DNA of 64,000 nucleotides, from NCBI RefSeq assembly GCF_009674605.1, contig NZ_WKJO01000001.1:1116001-1180000 (forward strand). Direction: 5' to 3'. Each line of letters opens with the position of its first letter. Within the stretch, counting starts at the first letter, position 1. Below the pieces are notes generated by a model. The model was not told where the DNA came from and did not search any database. It saw nothing but the letters and a program-made list of their open reading frames with translations. Positions 25,607-33,208 of the stretch are shown in pieces. Source of the DNA: Haloferax litoreum. Its GTDB lineage: Archaea > Halobacteriota > Halobacteria > Halobacteriales > Haloferacaceae. Both the position numbers and the translations under genes were made by a program.

Positions 25607-26806
25607 TTAGGCCTGGTCGGGGAGCTTGGCTGCCTCGGACTCGATGTCCTTCGTCGGGAGTGGGATGTAGTTGTTGTCCTCGACGAAGAGCTTCTGACCG
25701 AACGTGGTCAGGAACATGTTGATGAACGCTGCTTCGCGCATGTCCGTCCCGCTCGGGGTGTCCTCCGTGATGGTCGTGTACTGGTGGAGGTCACGGTTGA
25801 GTGGGTACGCGCTGTCGAAGATGGTGTTCTCGGCGTCCTTGTCGGGTTCGAAGAGCGTGCCGTCGAACTCGATACCGATTGGCTTGACCTGCGGTCCCGT
25901 GAATGCGAGTGCCATGTACGCGATGGCACCTTCGTTCTGCTGGACGACGGTCTTGACCTGCTGGTTCTGACCCTTACGGGTGTCGACACCGGGCATCGCG
26001 GCCTCGGCGTCACCGAGCATGTTGAGACGGAACGCGGTGTCCGTACCGGACCCTTCCGCACGGCCGACCACGTAAATCTCCTTGTCCGGGCCGCCGACGT
26101 CGCTCCAGTTCGTGATTTCGTCCTGGTAGATTTTCTTGACTTCCTCGCCGGTGAGTTCCGTGACGCCTGCGTCGAAGACGTCCTTCGAGACGACGACGGG
26201 CTGGCCGTCGCGGCCGAGGACGTGGTCGACGTACTTCTCGTCACGCTCGGCTTCGCTGATGCCGAGTTCGGCCGTGATAGGGCCGGAGGAGTTACCAATG
26301 TCGACGAGGCCGTCGCGGACGGACTTACATCCCGTCCCGGAGTGGCTCAGACCGATAGACGTCGCGAACGGCGGGTTCGCCTGCGTCTCGGTCGGCTCGA
26401 AGCCGTAGAGGGACGCGAAGTAGTCGGCGAGGCGCATGTCGCCTGCGTCGAGTTCGTCCCAGCCGGGGACGGTCCCTTCGGAGCTCGAACCCCAGTACTC
26501 ACCGTCGCTCGCCGGTGCGTTGGAGTTCCAGTACGAACTCCCCTTGTTCGCGATGGGGTAGACCGTCGAGGAACCCTCGGCGGTGAGCATCTCCGGCTGG
26601 GAGTTCCCGCCCTCGCTCGAGGCTTCGGTGGTCTCTTCCGGAGCTTCGGTCTGCGCTTCAGTCTGAGCCTCAGTCTCTTCGGATTCGTCGCCCGAACCCG
26701 ACCCACCCGTACAGCCAGCGAGGCCGGCCAGTCCGGCAACACCGGAGGAGACGAGGAATTTCCGACGTGATACGCTCTCTGTCAACGCTTTGGAGTCACG
26801 CGCCAT
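25607..26806 (-). CDS. pstS: Phosphate-binding lipoprotein PstS
   Basis: This is the extracellular phosphate-binding protein, 399 residues from ATG 26806. A twin-arginine motif (SRRKFLV near residue 14) and lipobox ending GLAGC show Tat export and lipid anchoring. An acidic Glu/Thr-rich linker of about 40 residues follows. The mature domain contains TAEGSSTVYPIA, the phosphate-loop pattern of PstS, then VDIGNSSGPIT near 168 and VVGRAEGSGTDTAFRLN near 246, which match phosphate contacts in the family. It is the first gene of the pst operon; the promoter region is shared with a divergent coiled-coil gene. Confidence 0.94.
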   Translation of the reverse strand: MARDSKALTESVSRRKFLVSSGVAGLAGLAGCTGGSGSGDESEETEAQTEAQTEAPEETTEASSEGGNSQPEMLTAEGSSTVYPIANKGSSYWNSNAPASDGEYWGSSSEGTVPGWDELDAGDMRLADYFASLYGFEPTETQANPPFATSIGLSHSGTGCKSVRDGLVDIGNSSGPITAELGISEAERDEKYVDHVLGRDGQPVVVSKDVFDAGVTELTGEEVKKIYQDEITNWSDVGGPDKEIYVVGRAEGSGTDTAFRLNMLGDAEAAMPGVDTRKGQNQQVKTVVQQNEGAIAYMALAFTGPQVKPIGIEFDGTLFEPDKDAENTIFDSAYPLNRDLHQYTTITEDTPSGTDMREAAFINMFLTTFGQKLFVEDNNYIPLPTKDIESEAAKLPDQA

Positions 26807-26952
26807 CAACTGACCAGACCCGTGATATAATAAAATGCGTTTATAATACTACTCTGGTTCGCTCAGATTCACGGGTATTGATACCTCTCTCGCAGTATTG
26901 CTACCCTCTGGACATATTGCTATATTCCACTATATATCCACAAACCGACAAA
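26807..26952. promoter_or_regulatory. pst divergent promoter region with three ~20-bp phased direct repeats
   Basis: The pstS TATA element is read from the minus strand of 26824-26837 (CATTTTATTATATC), about 25 bases before the pstS ATG, so the pst transcript should be nearly leaderless. Upstream of it, TATTGATACCTCTC (26876-26889), TATTGCTACCCTCT (26896-26909) and TATTGCTATATTCC (26915-26928) form three direct repeats spaced 19-20 bases, about two helical turns. TATA-like candidates for the rightward gene are 26920-26926 and 26931-26938. The arrangement looks like tandem activator sites for phosphate starvation control. Confidence 0.55.
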
Positions 26953-27933
26953 ATGTATACGCCGGAGTCTCGTGACTTCGACATGGACCAACCGGACAGT
27001 CAGCACGCCCCCGACAGCGTCGTCGGCATGTCGAAAGGCGACGCGACGGACGCCCTCGTGGCCGCAGACGACTCGCGCGACCCCGAGTTCGTGGAGGCGA
27101 TTCTCGGCCACGTCACTGACGACGGCGTCGTGACGGAGGACGCAATCGACGAGACAGTAGCCGACGCATCGATGGTCCTCTCGACGGCCGAGACGCGCGT
27201 CGAACTCGCACAGCAGGCGCTCGAAGACGCGACAGCGACGGCGAAGGACGTCTCGGGCGTCGATACTGTTCGGTCTCGTCTCGACACGTTCGAGTCGACG
27301 GTTTCGGCGCTCGATGCGCACGTGACCGACCTCGGTGCTTCGATTCAGTCGCTCTCCGGGTGGCGAAACGGCGACGGTGACCTCTACGGCCTCGTGACTG
27401 GCCTCCGGGACGTCACCTCCGAGGCGCAGACCGTCACGCGCGTCGCGGACGACACGCAGTTGGACCTCGAACAGTTCGAGCGGTGGGTCTCCTCGCACGA
27501 CTGGCGTCGCGACGAACTCGACGCCGACGTCGACGCACTCGAGCAGTCGCTCGACGACCTTGCGTGCACGTGCGAGGAACTATCGACCACAGACGACGGG
27601 CGACTGTGGTTCGACGCGATGCTTCGTCGCCACGTCGTCTCACTGCTGGTCGCTGACGTGCGAGCGGAACTCGCCGACCTCCGCGAACTCGCAGACCGGA
27701 ATGATGTCGACGCCGACGGACTCGACGAGATAGCAGACCGACTCGACGAACTCGACGACCGGACGACGACGCTCGGCGACGAACTCGACTCGCTCGCGCA
27801 GGCGACGTGGCAAGCCCAATTCGAGGACCGACTGACGTCGTTCCGCGAGGGCTTGGACGAGTTCGAACCACCGGTCTCGTGGGGTGACGTACAATCGGAA
27901 CTCGAACAGCGCCGTCCCGACGTGGGACAGTAA
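26953..27933 (+). CDS. Coiled-coil protein divergent from pstS, function unknown
   Basis: This is an acidic protein of 326 residues from ATG 26953. An internal ATG at 26983 is an alternative. There is no signal peptide or membrane segment. Residues 60-320 are almost entirely predicted alpha-helical heptad sequence (for example ELADLRELADRNDVDADGLD and ADRLDELDDRTTTLGDELDS), like the signalling helices of transducer proteins but without the conserved methyl-accepting hairpin. I recall similar haloarchaeal proteins annotated as halo transducer protein, which is a weak label. Its divergent position and shared promoter repeats with pstS suggest phosphate-responsive expression. Confidence 0.65.
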   Translation: MYTPESRDFDMDQPDSQHAPDSVVGMSKGDATDALVAADDSRDPEFVEAILGHVTDDGVVTEDAIDETVADASMVLSTAETRVELAQQALEDATATAKDVSGVDTVRSRLDTFESTVSALDAHVTDLGASIQSLSGWRNGDGDLYGLVTGLRDVTSEAQTVTRVADDTQLDLEQFERWVSSHDWRRDELDADVDALEQSLDDLACTCEELSTTDDGRLWFDAMLRRHVVSLLVADVRAELADLRELADRNDVDADGLDEIADRLDELDDRTTTLGDELDSLAQATWQAQFEDRLTSFREGLDEFEPPVSWGDVQSELEQRRPDVGQ

Positions 27934-28041
27934 CGGACTGCATTCCGTTCGCGTCCCTCCCTCCTACACACGAAGACGAGTTCGTGACCCGAGCCATATC
28001 TTGATGATTAATTAGAACAATCTAGTGGGTGGTGGATTCGA

Positions 28042-28389
28042 ATGAAGACGACAGAAGAGGTGCTCGGTCACCACCTCAAAACGTTCGCCGAGGGGGATAT
28101 GGACGGAATACTGGCTGATTACGACGATTCGTCGGTCGTCATCACGCCCGAAGAGACGTACCGGGGTCTCGACGAGATTCCAACGTTCTTCGAGGAATTA
28201 TTCACTGACTTCGGACAGGAAGGTGCCTACGCGGACATCGACCTCCAGACAATCGAAGGCGATATCGCGTTCATCACGTGGCACGGAGAGACACCGGACA
28301 ACGTCTACGAGTTCTGCACGGACACGTTCGTAGTCGAAGATGGGGTCATCACTACCCAGACGTTCGCTGGGAAAATCGAATCGAAGTGA
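28042..28389 (+). CDS. SnoaL-like / NTF2-fold protein
   Basis: This is a 115-residue protein of the SnoaL/NTF2 cone fold. The opening VLGHHLKTFAEGDMDGILADYDDSSVVITPEETYRG is the classic pattern of the two N-terminal helices and first strand. AFITWHGETPDNVYEFCTDTFVVEDGVITTQTF matches the later strands. Family members are small ligand-binding proteins or isomerases; no active site can be assigned. It stands alone after a 108-base AT-rich intergenic region that holds its promoter. Confidence 0.8.
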   Translation: MKTTEEVLGHHLKTFAEGDMDGILADYDDSSVVITPEETYRGLDEIPTFFEELFTDFGQEGAYADIDLQTIEGDIAFITWHGETPDNVYEFCTDTFVVEDGVITTQTFAGKIESK

Positions 28390-28523
28390 GTCGTATCCAC
28401 GTCGGTACTTCCGACACTGGCTATCGAACGACCACGAGTACGCAGTCAGGACATTTTCGTTGGACCGGCGCAGTTGCCGGCAGGTCTGTGTAGAGACCAG
28501 CCCCCTCGCGTTGCCTCCCGATT

Positions 28524-30335
28524 TCAGTCGTCGGCTGGCATCTCACACTCGAACGTCCCGAGTTGGTCTTGTAAGCCGCCAGTCTGCCCCCTGAGTTCGC
28601 CGAGTTGTGCTCGAATCTCTGAAATCGTCGTCGCTCTGGCCTCAGCTTGGCTAGCGAGTGTGTCACTTTGCTCCGCAATGTCTCGCGAGCGGTCGGCGAC
28701 TCTGATGATTGCGTCGACTACCTCTTCGGTCGTTCGAGCGCCGTCGTCGGTCGCTGCGGCGACTTCGTCGACCGAGACGTCGACACCTTCGACTATCTCA
28801 GTGACGTCTGCGAACGCTTCACCGGCGTCAGTTGTCGTCGACTTTCCGGTCTGTATCTGCACCTTCGTCTGCTGCATCTCTTCCTGAACACGTTCGACGT
28901 CTTCGACTGTCTCGTCGATGGTCTGCTCGATTGCGGACGAGTGGTTCTGGGTCTCGTCAGCGAGGGATTTGACTTCGTTGGCAACGACAGCGAACCCTTC
29001 GCTCCCGCTCGAAGCACGTGCAGCCTCGATGTTGGCGTTCAGTGCGAGCGTGTTCGTCTGCTCGGCAATCGACTCGATGAGGTCGGTGCTCTTCGAGACG
29101 TCGTCCATCCGGGCGTCGAGTGATTCGACTAACTCTGCAAGCTCACTGATGCTCTGTTCGATGTTCTCGATTGCTTCGATTGCGTCTGTCGCGGTTCCCG
29201 TTCCCGACTCGGCCGCCGCTGCTGCACTGCTGGCTTCGTCCGAGACTTGGTCGGCGTTCGCGGCAATCTCTTCGATGGTCGCCGAGAGACTGCTCAACTC
29301 GTCGGTGGTCGATTCGAGGTCGTGTGCCTGCTCACGCACGTCCGTGGCAAAGGTACGAACGTCCGCTGCTAGTTGCCGCTGTGTCCGTTCGAGTGTCTCG
29401 GCGTCGTCGTGGACCGACTGTGTCGTCTGCTCGACAGTCGTCGCGAAGTCTCGTAAGTCTACGATGGTCGCCGAGAGTTCTCGTTTCATCTCCACGAACG
29501 CGTCACTTATCTCTTCGATGGCCTCGATATCGGTCTCTTCCGGCGGGCTAGCAGTGAAATCCCCCTCCGAGACTGCGTCCATGGCCGTGGCGAGTTCGTC
29601 GGCTTGAACGACTAGCTGGTCGTTCAGACGCTCGACTTTCGCCTTCGCCTCTTGACTGTCTTCGAGGTTCTGCATCTTCTGTTTGGTCTCTTCGCGAGAG
29701 CGCTCGATCGAGAACCAGTTCGTTACGAGCGCGCCGGAGAGTGCGAGAAGGAACACCGCGTGAACTACCGCCCATCCCATCGGCCTCGCCACGGCGTCCG
29801 GGTGGTTGTATACCATCTCAGGGTACGACATTCCGAAGATACCGTGCTCGACGGCGACGTACAGGACGCCGGCGACGAACGGAACCCAGTCCTCGTAGAC
29901 TGCGATGACGCCGACGATGACGAAGAAGTGAAAGTGTGCCTCGATGAACCCGCCGGAGAAGTACACGAGAATCGCCGAACACGTCATCAACCCTACCGAC
30001 GCGAGTGCGCTTCGTATTCGGCGTGAGAACCACGGTGCGAGTGCCGCGAGCGCGAAGCCGAGGATTATGCCGGTGCCGGCGAGGGCGTGTTCGGTGGGGA
30101 CGGCCGTGAAAGTCGCCCCTGTGAGTAGTGATTCTGTCCCGGTGTACGACCCGAGGAGGAACAACGCTGGCGCATGTGCGACGAGAAGTAAGACGATATT
30201 TCTGTGCCGACGCCGCCACGCTTTGTCGGGTATCGAATCTCCCTTTGGAATATACCTGATTACTCTCTGAAACTTGTTCGCCACTTTACGGAGTGTGGTA
30301 TCGGTACCTCCCGGGTCTACGGTTCTTGGTCCCAT
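28524..30335 (-). CDS. Methyl-accepting chemotaxis transducer (Htr-type), membrane sensor
   Basis: This is a 603-residue transducer from ATG 30335. The N-terminus (about 45-240) has six hydrophobic segments forming a membrane-embedded sensor rather than an extracellular domain. A HAMP-like linker (about 255-325; AMDAVSEGDFTASPP) leads to the long signalling coiled coil. The conserved hairpin tip that contacts CheA/CheW is ESIAEQTNTLALNANIEAAR near 455 and EGFAVVANEVKSLADET near 480. It ends without a CheB/CheR docking peptide. The signal sensed is unknown, and no che genes are near. Longer in-frame starts at 30380 and 30467 lack support. Confidence 0.88.
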   Translation of the reverse strand: MGPRTVDPGGTDTTLRKVANKFQRVIRYIPKGDSIPDKAWRRRHRNIVLLLVAHAPALFLLGSYTGTESLLTGATFTAVPTEHALAGTGIILGFALAALAPWFSRRIRSALASVGLMTCSAILVYFSGGFIEAHFHFFVIVGVIAVYEDWVPFVAGVLYVAVEHGIFGMSYPEMVYNHPDAVARPMGWAVVHAVFLLALSGALVTNWFSIERSREETKQKMQNLEDSQEAKAKVERLNDQLVVQADELATAMDAVSEGDFTASPPEETDIEAIEEISDAFVEMKRELSATIVDLRDFATTVEQTTQSVHDDAETLERTQRQLAADVRTFATDVREQAHDLESTTDELSSLSATIEEIAANADQVSDEASSAAAAAESGTGTATDAIEAIENIEQSISELAELVESLDARMDDVSKSTDLIESIAEQTNTLALNANIEAARASSGSEGFAVVANEVKSLADETQNHSSAIEQTIDETVEDVERVQEEMQQTKVQIQTGKSTTTDAGEAFADVTEIVEGVDVSVDEVAAATDDGARTTEEVVDAIIRVADRSRDIAEQSDTLASQAEARATTISEIRAQLGELRGQTGGLQDQLGTFECEMPADD

Positions 30336-30766
30336 GGTTATCTCCAAAAAACGTGACGTAAAATGTGTTCCTTCCCCCATATCAGACCTGATAGCCCCGA
30401 TACCCGCGATGAGCGGTCGTTCGGTGACGCTGGATATATGGTGGTGCTGAGCGCCTCCATCGACCACCGTGCCGACGCGCGCACCTGTTCGTCGTCACCC
30501 CGTTTCGACCACCGACAGAACTAACGACGCGCGATTGGTCATAGGACTACGATACCGAGTATGGGTGAGAACGATATCCGCGCGCTCTCGGCGAGTGCCC
30601 AAACAGGGGCAGGTAGTCGCGAGAAGAGTCACGAACAGAGTGTGATTCCGACCCCAACGGGCCACTTGGAGTACGGCGGCGCACCGAAACAACGTGTAGA
30701 TGGCGCGCGACTGGCCGCGCATTCTCGGACACAAACTGACAGGAACCCTCGCTCACGACCCAACCG
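30336..30766. other. 431-bp intergenic region: transducer promoter side, no convincing gene
   Basis: The right edge precedes the CoA-transferase gene. Near the left edge, the minus strand carries GGAG seven bases before the transducer ATG. A perfect inverted repeat TATCAG-AC-CTGATA at 30380-30393 lies about 45 bases upstream of that ATG and may be an operator. A 69-codon frame (30561-30770) overlaps the next gene's start, but its arginine-rich, non-acidic composition is that of non-coding sequence, so I do not call it. Confidence 0.5.
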
Positions 30767-31993
30767 ATGACCGGTGAAGCCCGTACCCCGGAGGGTGAGA
30801 CCGGTCCTCTCGACGGACTCACCGTCGTCGACGCGTCCCGTGTCCTCGTGGGCCCATTCTGCACGATGCAACTCGGTGACCTCGGTGCGGACGTCATCAA
30901 GATAGAACGCCCCGGTGTCGGCGACCAGACCCGTGGCTGGCGACCGCCATCGTACGGCGACACCGAGGAGAGTGCCTACTACCTGAGTATCAACCGCAAC
31001 AAGCGTTCGGCCACGCTCGACTTCTCGACCGATGCGGGGCGCGAGGTGTTTCGTGACCTCGTGGGCGAGGCCGACATCCTCGTCGAGAACTTCCGAGTCG
31101 GAACGATGGAGCAGTGGGGCCTCGGCTACGAGGACCTCCGCGCAGAGAACCCGGAGTTGGTCTACTGTTCGCTCTCCGGATACGGTGAATGGGGGCCGCA
31201 CAAAGACCGCCCTGCGTACGACATCATGATGCAGGCCGAAGGTGGTATGATGAGTATCACCGGCGAGGAGGACGGTCCCCCCGTTCGAGTCGGCGTCGCC
31301 ATCGCGGACATCGGGGCAGGGATGTACGCCACACAGGCGATTCTCGCCGCCTTACTGCATCGTGAACTCGGTGACGGGACCGGGCAGAAAGTCGACGTCA
31401 GCCTCCTCGATGGACAAGTCGCGTGGATGAGTTACATGGCCTCGAATTACTTCGCGACGGGAACCCCACCGAGGCGAATGGGGAGTAAGCACCCGACTAT
31501 CACGCCCTATCAGGCCTTCGAGACCCGCGACGACTACGCCGTCGTCGCCTGCGCGTCCGAGCACATCTGGCCTCGGTTCTGTGCTGCGTTCGACCTGCCG
31601 AACCTCGTGGACGACGAACGCTTCGCGACGAACGCCGACCGCGTCGACAATCGGGACGCCCTCGATTCGATTCTCGCCACGGAGCTCGCGACGTACACGA
31701 CCGACGAAGTCGTCTCGCGCTGTCGCGAGCACGACGTTCCCGTCAGCCCGGTCAACGATATGGAAGACGTGTTCGACCACCCTCAAGTCGACGCTCGACG
31801 AATGCACCAGACCGTCGAACATCCCACGGCCGGCACCGTCGAGATGGCTGGATGCCCCATGCACTTCTCGGAGACACCGACGTCGATTCGTCGCCACCCT
31901 CCCCTTCTCGGTGAACACACGGAGGAAGTCCTCAGCGAGTACGGGTACGCGCCCGAAGATATCGAATACCTGCACGACGTGGGCGCGATTTGA
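30767..31993 (+). CDS. CaiB/BaiF family (class III) CoA-transferase
   Basis: This is a 408-residue enzyme that moves CoA between carboxylic acids. The N-terminal segment DASRVLVGPFCTMQLGDLGADVIKIERPG is the family hallmark. RNKRSATLDFSTDAGREVFRDLVGEADILVENFRVG and the CSLSGYGEWGPHKDRPAYDIMMQAEGG region follow; the aspartate in RPAYD (near residue 153) is the catalytic nucleophile of the family. The length is normal. The specific substrates (formyl, succinyl, carnitine-type acyl groups) cannot be told. It is monocistronic here; the nearest other CoA gene, the acyl-CoA synthetase, is 23 kb away. Confidence 0.9.
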   Translation: MTGEARTPEGETGPLDGLTVVDASRVLVGPFCTMQLGDLGADVIKIERPGVGDQTRGWRPPSYGDTEESAYYLSINRNKRSATLDFSTDAGREVFRDLVGEADILVENFRVGTMEQWGLGYEDLRAENPELVYCSLSGYGEWGPHKDRPAYDIMMQAEGGMMSITGEEDGPPVRVGVAIADIGAGMYATQAILAALLHRELGDGTGQKVDVSLLDGQVAWMSYMASNYFATGTPPRRMGSKHPTITPYQAFETRDDYAVVACASEHIWPRFCAAFDLPNLVDDERFATNADRVDNRDALDSILATELATYTTDEVVSRCREHDVPVSPVNDMEDVFDHPQVDARRMHQTVEHPTAGTVEMAGCPMHFSETPTSIRRHPPLLGEHTEEVLSEYGYAPEDIEYLHDVGAI

Positions 31994-32206
31994 GGTGTCA
32001 AAACTTCGTCGTTACTAGTAGCCAATGGAGATTTGCACGTCAGACTCCTCAGTGGATGGAGGGACTGGTTCCGGACCAAAGACATCTCCGTACGGTTAAT
32101 TCAGAGGGTCGTGCAAAGAGACGGACTCGACTGGTGTTCGTCATCGCGTGTGACGAATCTGTGTTAATCGACGTGCAGTCTGACGATTAGCGACTCTCAG
32201 TTCTGG

Positions 32207-32536
32207 CTACTTCAGATACCCTTCGACGTGCTCGACGACGCGGTCCACAAACGTCCCTTCGAGACGCCCCTGCCACGCCACGAAGTCTTCTTTCCGAGGT
32301 GAGTGAATTGCCCACGGAGAGACGAACGAGTCGCGAGGAACGCCACCGACTGCCCACAGGTCATCGGTAAGTGGGAGCGAGTCCTCGTACTGCTTAGTCG
32401 AGATAGCGACCGCAATGAACTGCTGGTCACCGAACGGGTGGGAGTCGTTGTTGACGATGAGCCACGGCCGTTGTCTGTCGTCACCGAGTTTGAACGGGTC
32501 AGAACTCCGGACGACATCACCACGCCTCGGTTGCAT
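32207..32536 (-). CDS. MazF/PemK-family toxin-like protein
   Basis: This is a 109-residue protein of the MazF/PemK/CcdB fold. RRGDVVRSSDPF at the N-terminus, then RQRPWLIVNNDSHP and FIAVAISTK, follow the conserved RGDVV...RPWLIV pattern of MazF endoribonucleases. The gene abuts the preceding wHTH gene exactly (TAG followed by ATG), a typical toxin-antitoxin layout. The family arginine (RGD) and a serine/threonine (ISTK) needed for catalysis are both present. Many haloarchaea carry such PemK-like proteins and few have been tested, so toxicity is inference. Confidence 0.75.
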   Translation of the reverse strand: MQPRRGDVVRSSDPFKLGDDRQRPWLIVNNDSHPFGDQQFIAVAISTKQYEDSLPLTDDLWAVGGVPRDSFVSPWAIHSPRKEDFVAWQGRLEGTFVDRVVEHVEGYLK

Positions 32537-32908
32537 CTATTGGTCGTCCTCGTCTCGTTCGCTTGGATGCGGTGTCTCTGGAGCGACTGCGTCCCACTCG
32601 TCGGCGTCGATGCCGCCGTCTTCGTCGTCCAGTCTGTCGGTCGTGGTGTGGAGGTCGTACGCGGCGGCGACGCGTTCGTCGTCGTCCGTGATTGCCCAGA
32701 ACTCTCCCTTGTGGCGAACGAGGCTTCGGCCCTTGAGTCGAGAGAGTGCAGTGCCGACTGTGTTCGGGTCTTCACTGATGGCTGTCGCAATCTCGGAGCG
32801 TGTGAACGCTTGGTCGCTGTGTGTGTAGAGGTACGTGACCACCTGCTCGGGGACGCTCGGTCCTCTCGGGAGGTCACCGGACTCGAAGTCGTCGATGCTC
32901 ACGGGCAT
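32537..32908 (-). CDS. Winged-helix (MarR-like) protein, probable antitoxin of MazF pair
   Basis: This is a 123-residue protein with a winged-helix domain at about residues 17-75: VPEQVVTYLYTHSDQAFTRSEIATAISEDPNTVGTALSRLKGRSLV, followed by the wing KGEFWAITDDD. The C-terminal 40 residues are acidic and look disordered (DEDGGIDADEWDAVAPETPHPSERDEDDQ), as expected for a toxin-neutralising tail. It precedes the MazF-like gene with no gap. Three 17-base direct repeats in its own promoter suggest autoregulation. MarR-like rather than AbrB or RHH antitoxins are unusual partners for MazF. Confidence 0.75.
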   Translation of the reverse strand: MPVSIDDFESGDLPRGPSVPEQVVTYLYTHSDQAFTRSEIATAISEDPNTVGTALSRLKGRSLVRHKGEFWAITDDDERVAAAYDLHTTTDRLDDEDGGIDADEWDAVAPETPHPSERDEDDQ

Positions 32909-32920
32909 ACTGCGAAATTA

Positions 32921-32971
32921 GTGTGCTGATGTAATGAGTGTACTGCTGTACGTTGTGTGCTGTACGTCGCC
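32921..32971 (-). promoter_or_regulatory. Three 17-bp direct repeats in the toxin-antitoxin promoter
   Basis: GTGTGCTGATGTAATGA (32921-32937), GTGTACTGCTGTACGTT (32938-32954) and GTGTGCTGTACGTCGCC (32955-32971) are adjacent imperfect repeats; the first six to nine bases and a TGTA block are best kept. They begin 13 bases upstream of the wHTH ATG at 32908 (minus strand), covering the expected core promoter (TTACAT at 32936-32931 on the minus strand). They are candidate operators for the wHTH protein. Confidence 0.5.
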
Positions 32972-32974
32972 GGT

Positions 32975-33001
32975 GAGTCCGTCACGCTACGTGACGGACT
33001 C
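32975..33001. repeat. 27-bp perfect inverted repeat (12-bp arms, 3-bp loop)
   Basis: GAGTCCGTCACG, CTA and CGTGACGGACTC form a perfect hairpin. It lies between the toxin-antitoxin promoter and the tRNA-Arg gene. It could be an operator, a terminator-like RNA hairpin, or an end remnant of a small mobile element; there is no transposase nearby. Confidence 0.6.
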
Positions 33002-33073
33002 TGATGGTGGGAATATGTGCGATTCGAGGGATCCAGCGGCCGCTCTTTGGTTCTAAAGCGTTCCAAAAGTATA

Positions 33074-33146
33074 CGGACCCGACGGGATTTGAACCCGCGA
33101 CATCTTGGTCCGGAACCAAGCACTCTGTCCACTGAGCTACGGGCCC
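33074..33146 (-). tRNA. tRNA-Arg (anticodon CCG)
   Basis: Read on the minus strand, the acceptor arms GGGCCCG (33146-33140) and CGGGTCC (33081-33075) pair with one G-U. The D arm contains TAGCTCAGTGGACAGAG, the anticodon stem is CTTGG/CCAAG around loop TTCCGGA giving anticodon CCG, and the T arm is GCGGG TTCAAAT CCCGT. The discriminator base is G (33074). There is no intron, and CCA is not encoded. It decodes CGG, an arginine codon common at this GC content. Confidence 0.93.
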
Positions 33147-33208
33147 TCAGCGAACAGAGGTACACGACACCGACGTAAAACCATTGTGGAACCCACGACG
33201 GCGGTCGA

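Noticed and set aside
30561-30770. A 69-codon frame overlapping the start of the CoA-transferase by 4 bases
   Set aside because: The product is rich in arginine and serine, not acidic, and lacks any conserved pattern; the composition matches non-coding frames of GC-rich DNA.
31990-32190. A 66-codon frame just after the CoA-transferase
   Set aside because: Non-acidic, no recognised motif, and no promoter or ribosome-binding sequence at its start; the real genes here are the toxin-antitoxin pair on the other strand.
33147-33208. Search for an attL/attR pair next to the tRNA-Arg
   Set aside because: I found no second copy of the tRNA 3' end within the window and no integrase, so there is no evidence for an integrated element.
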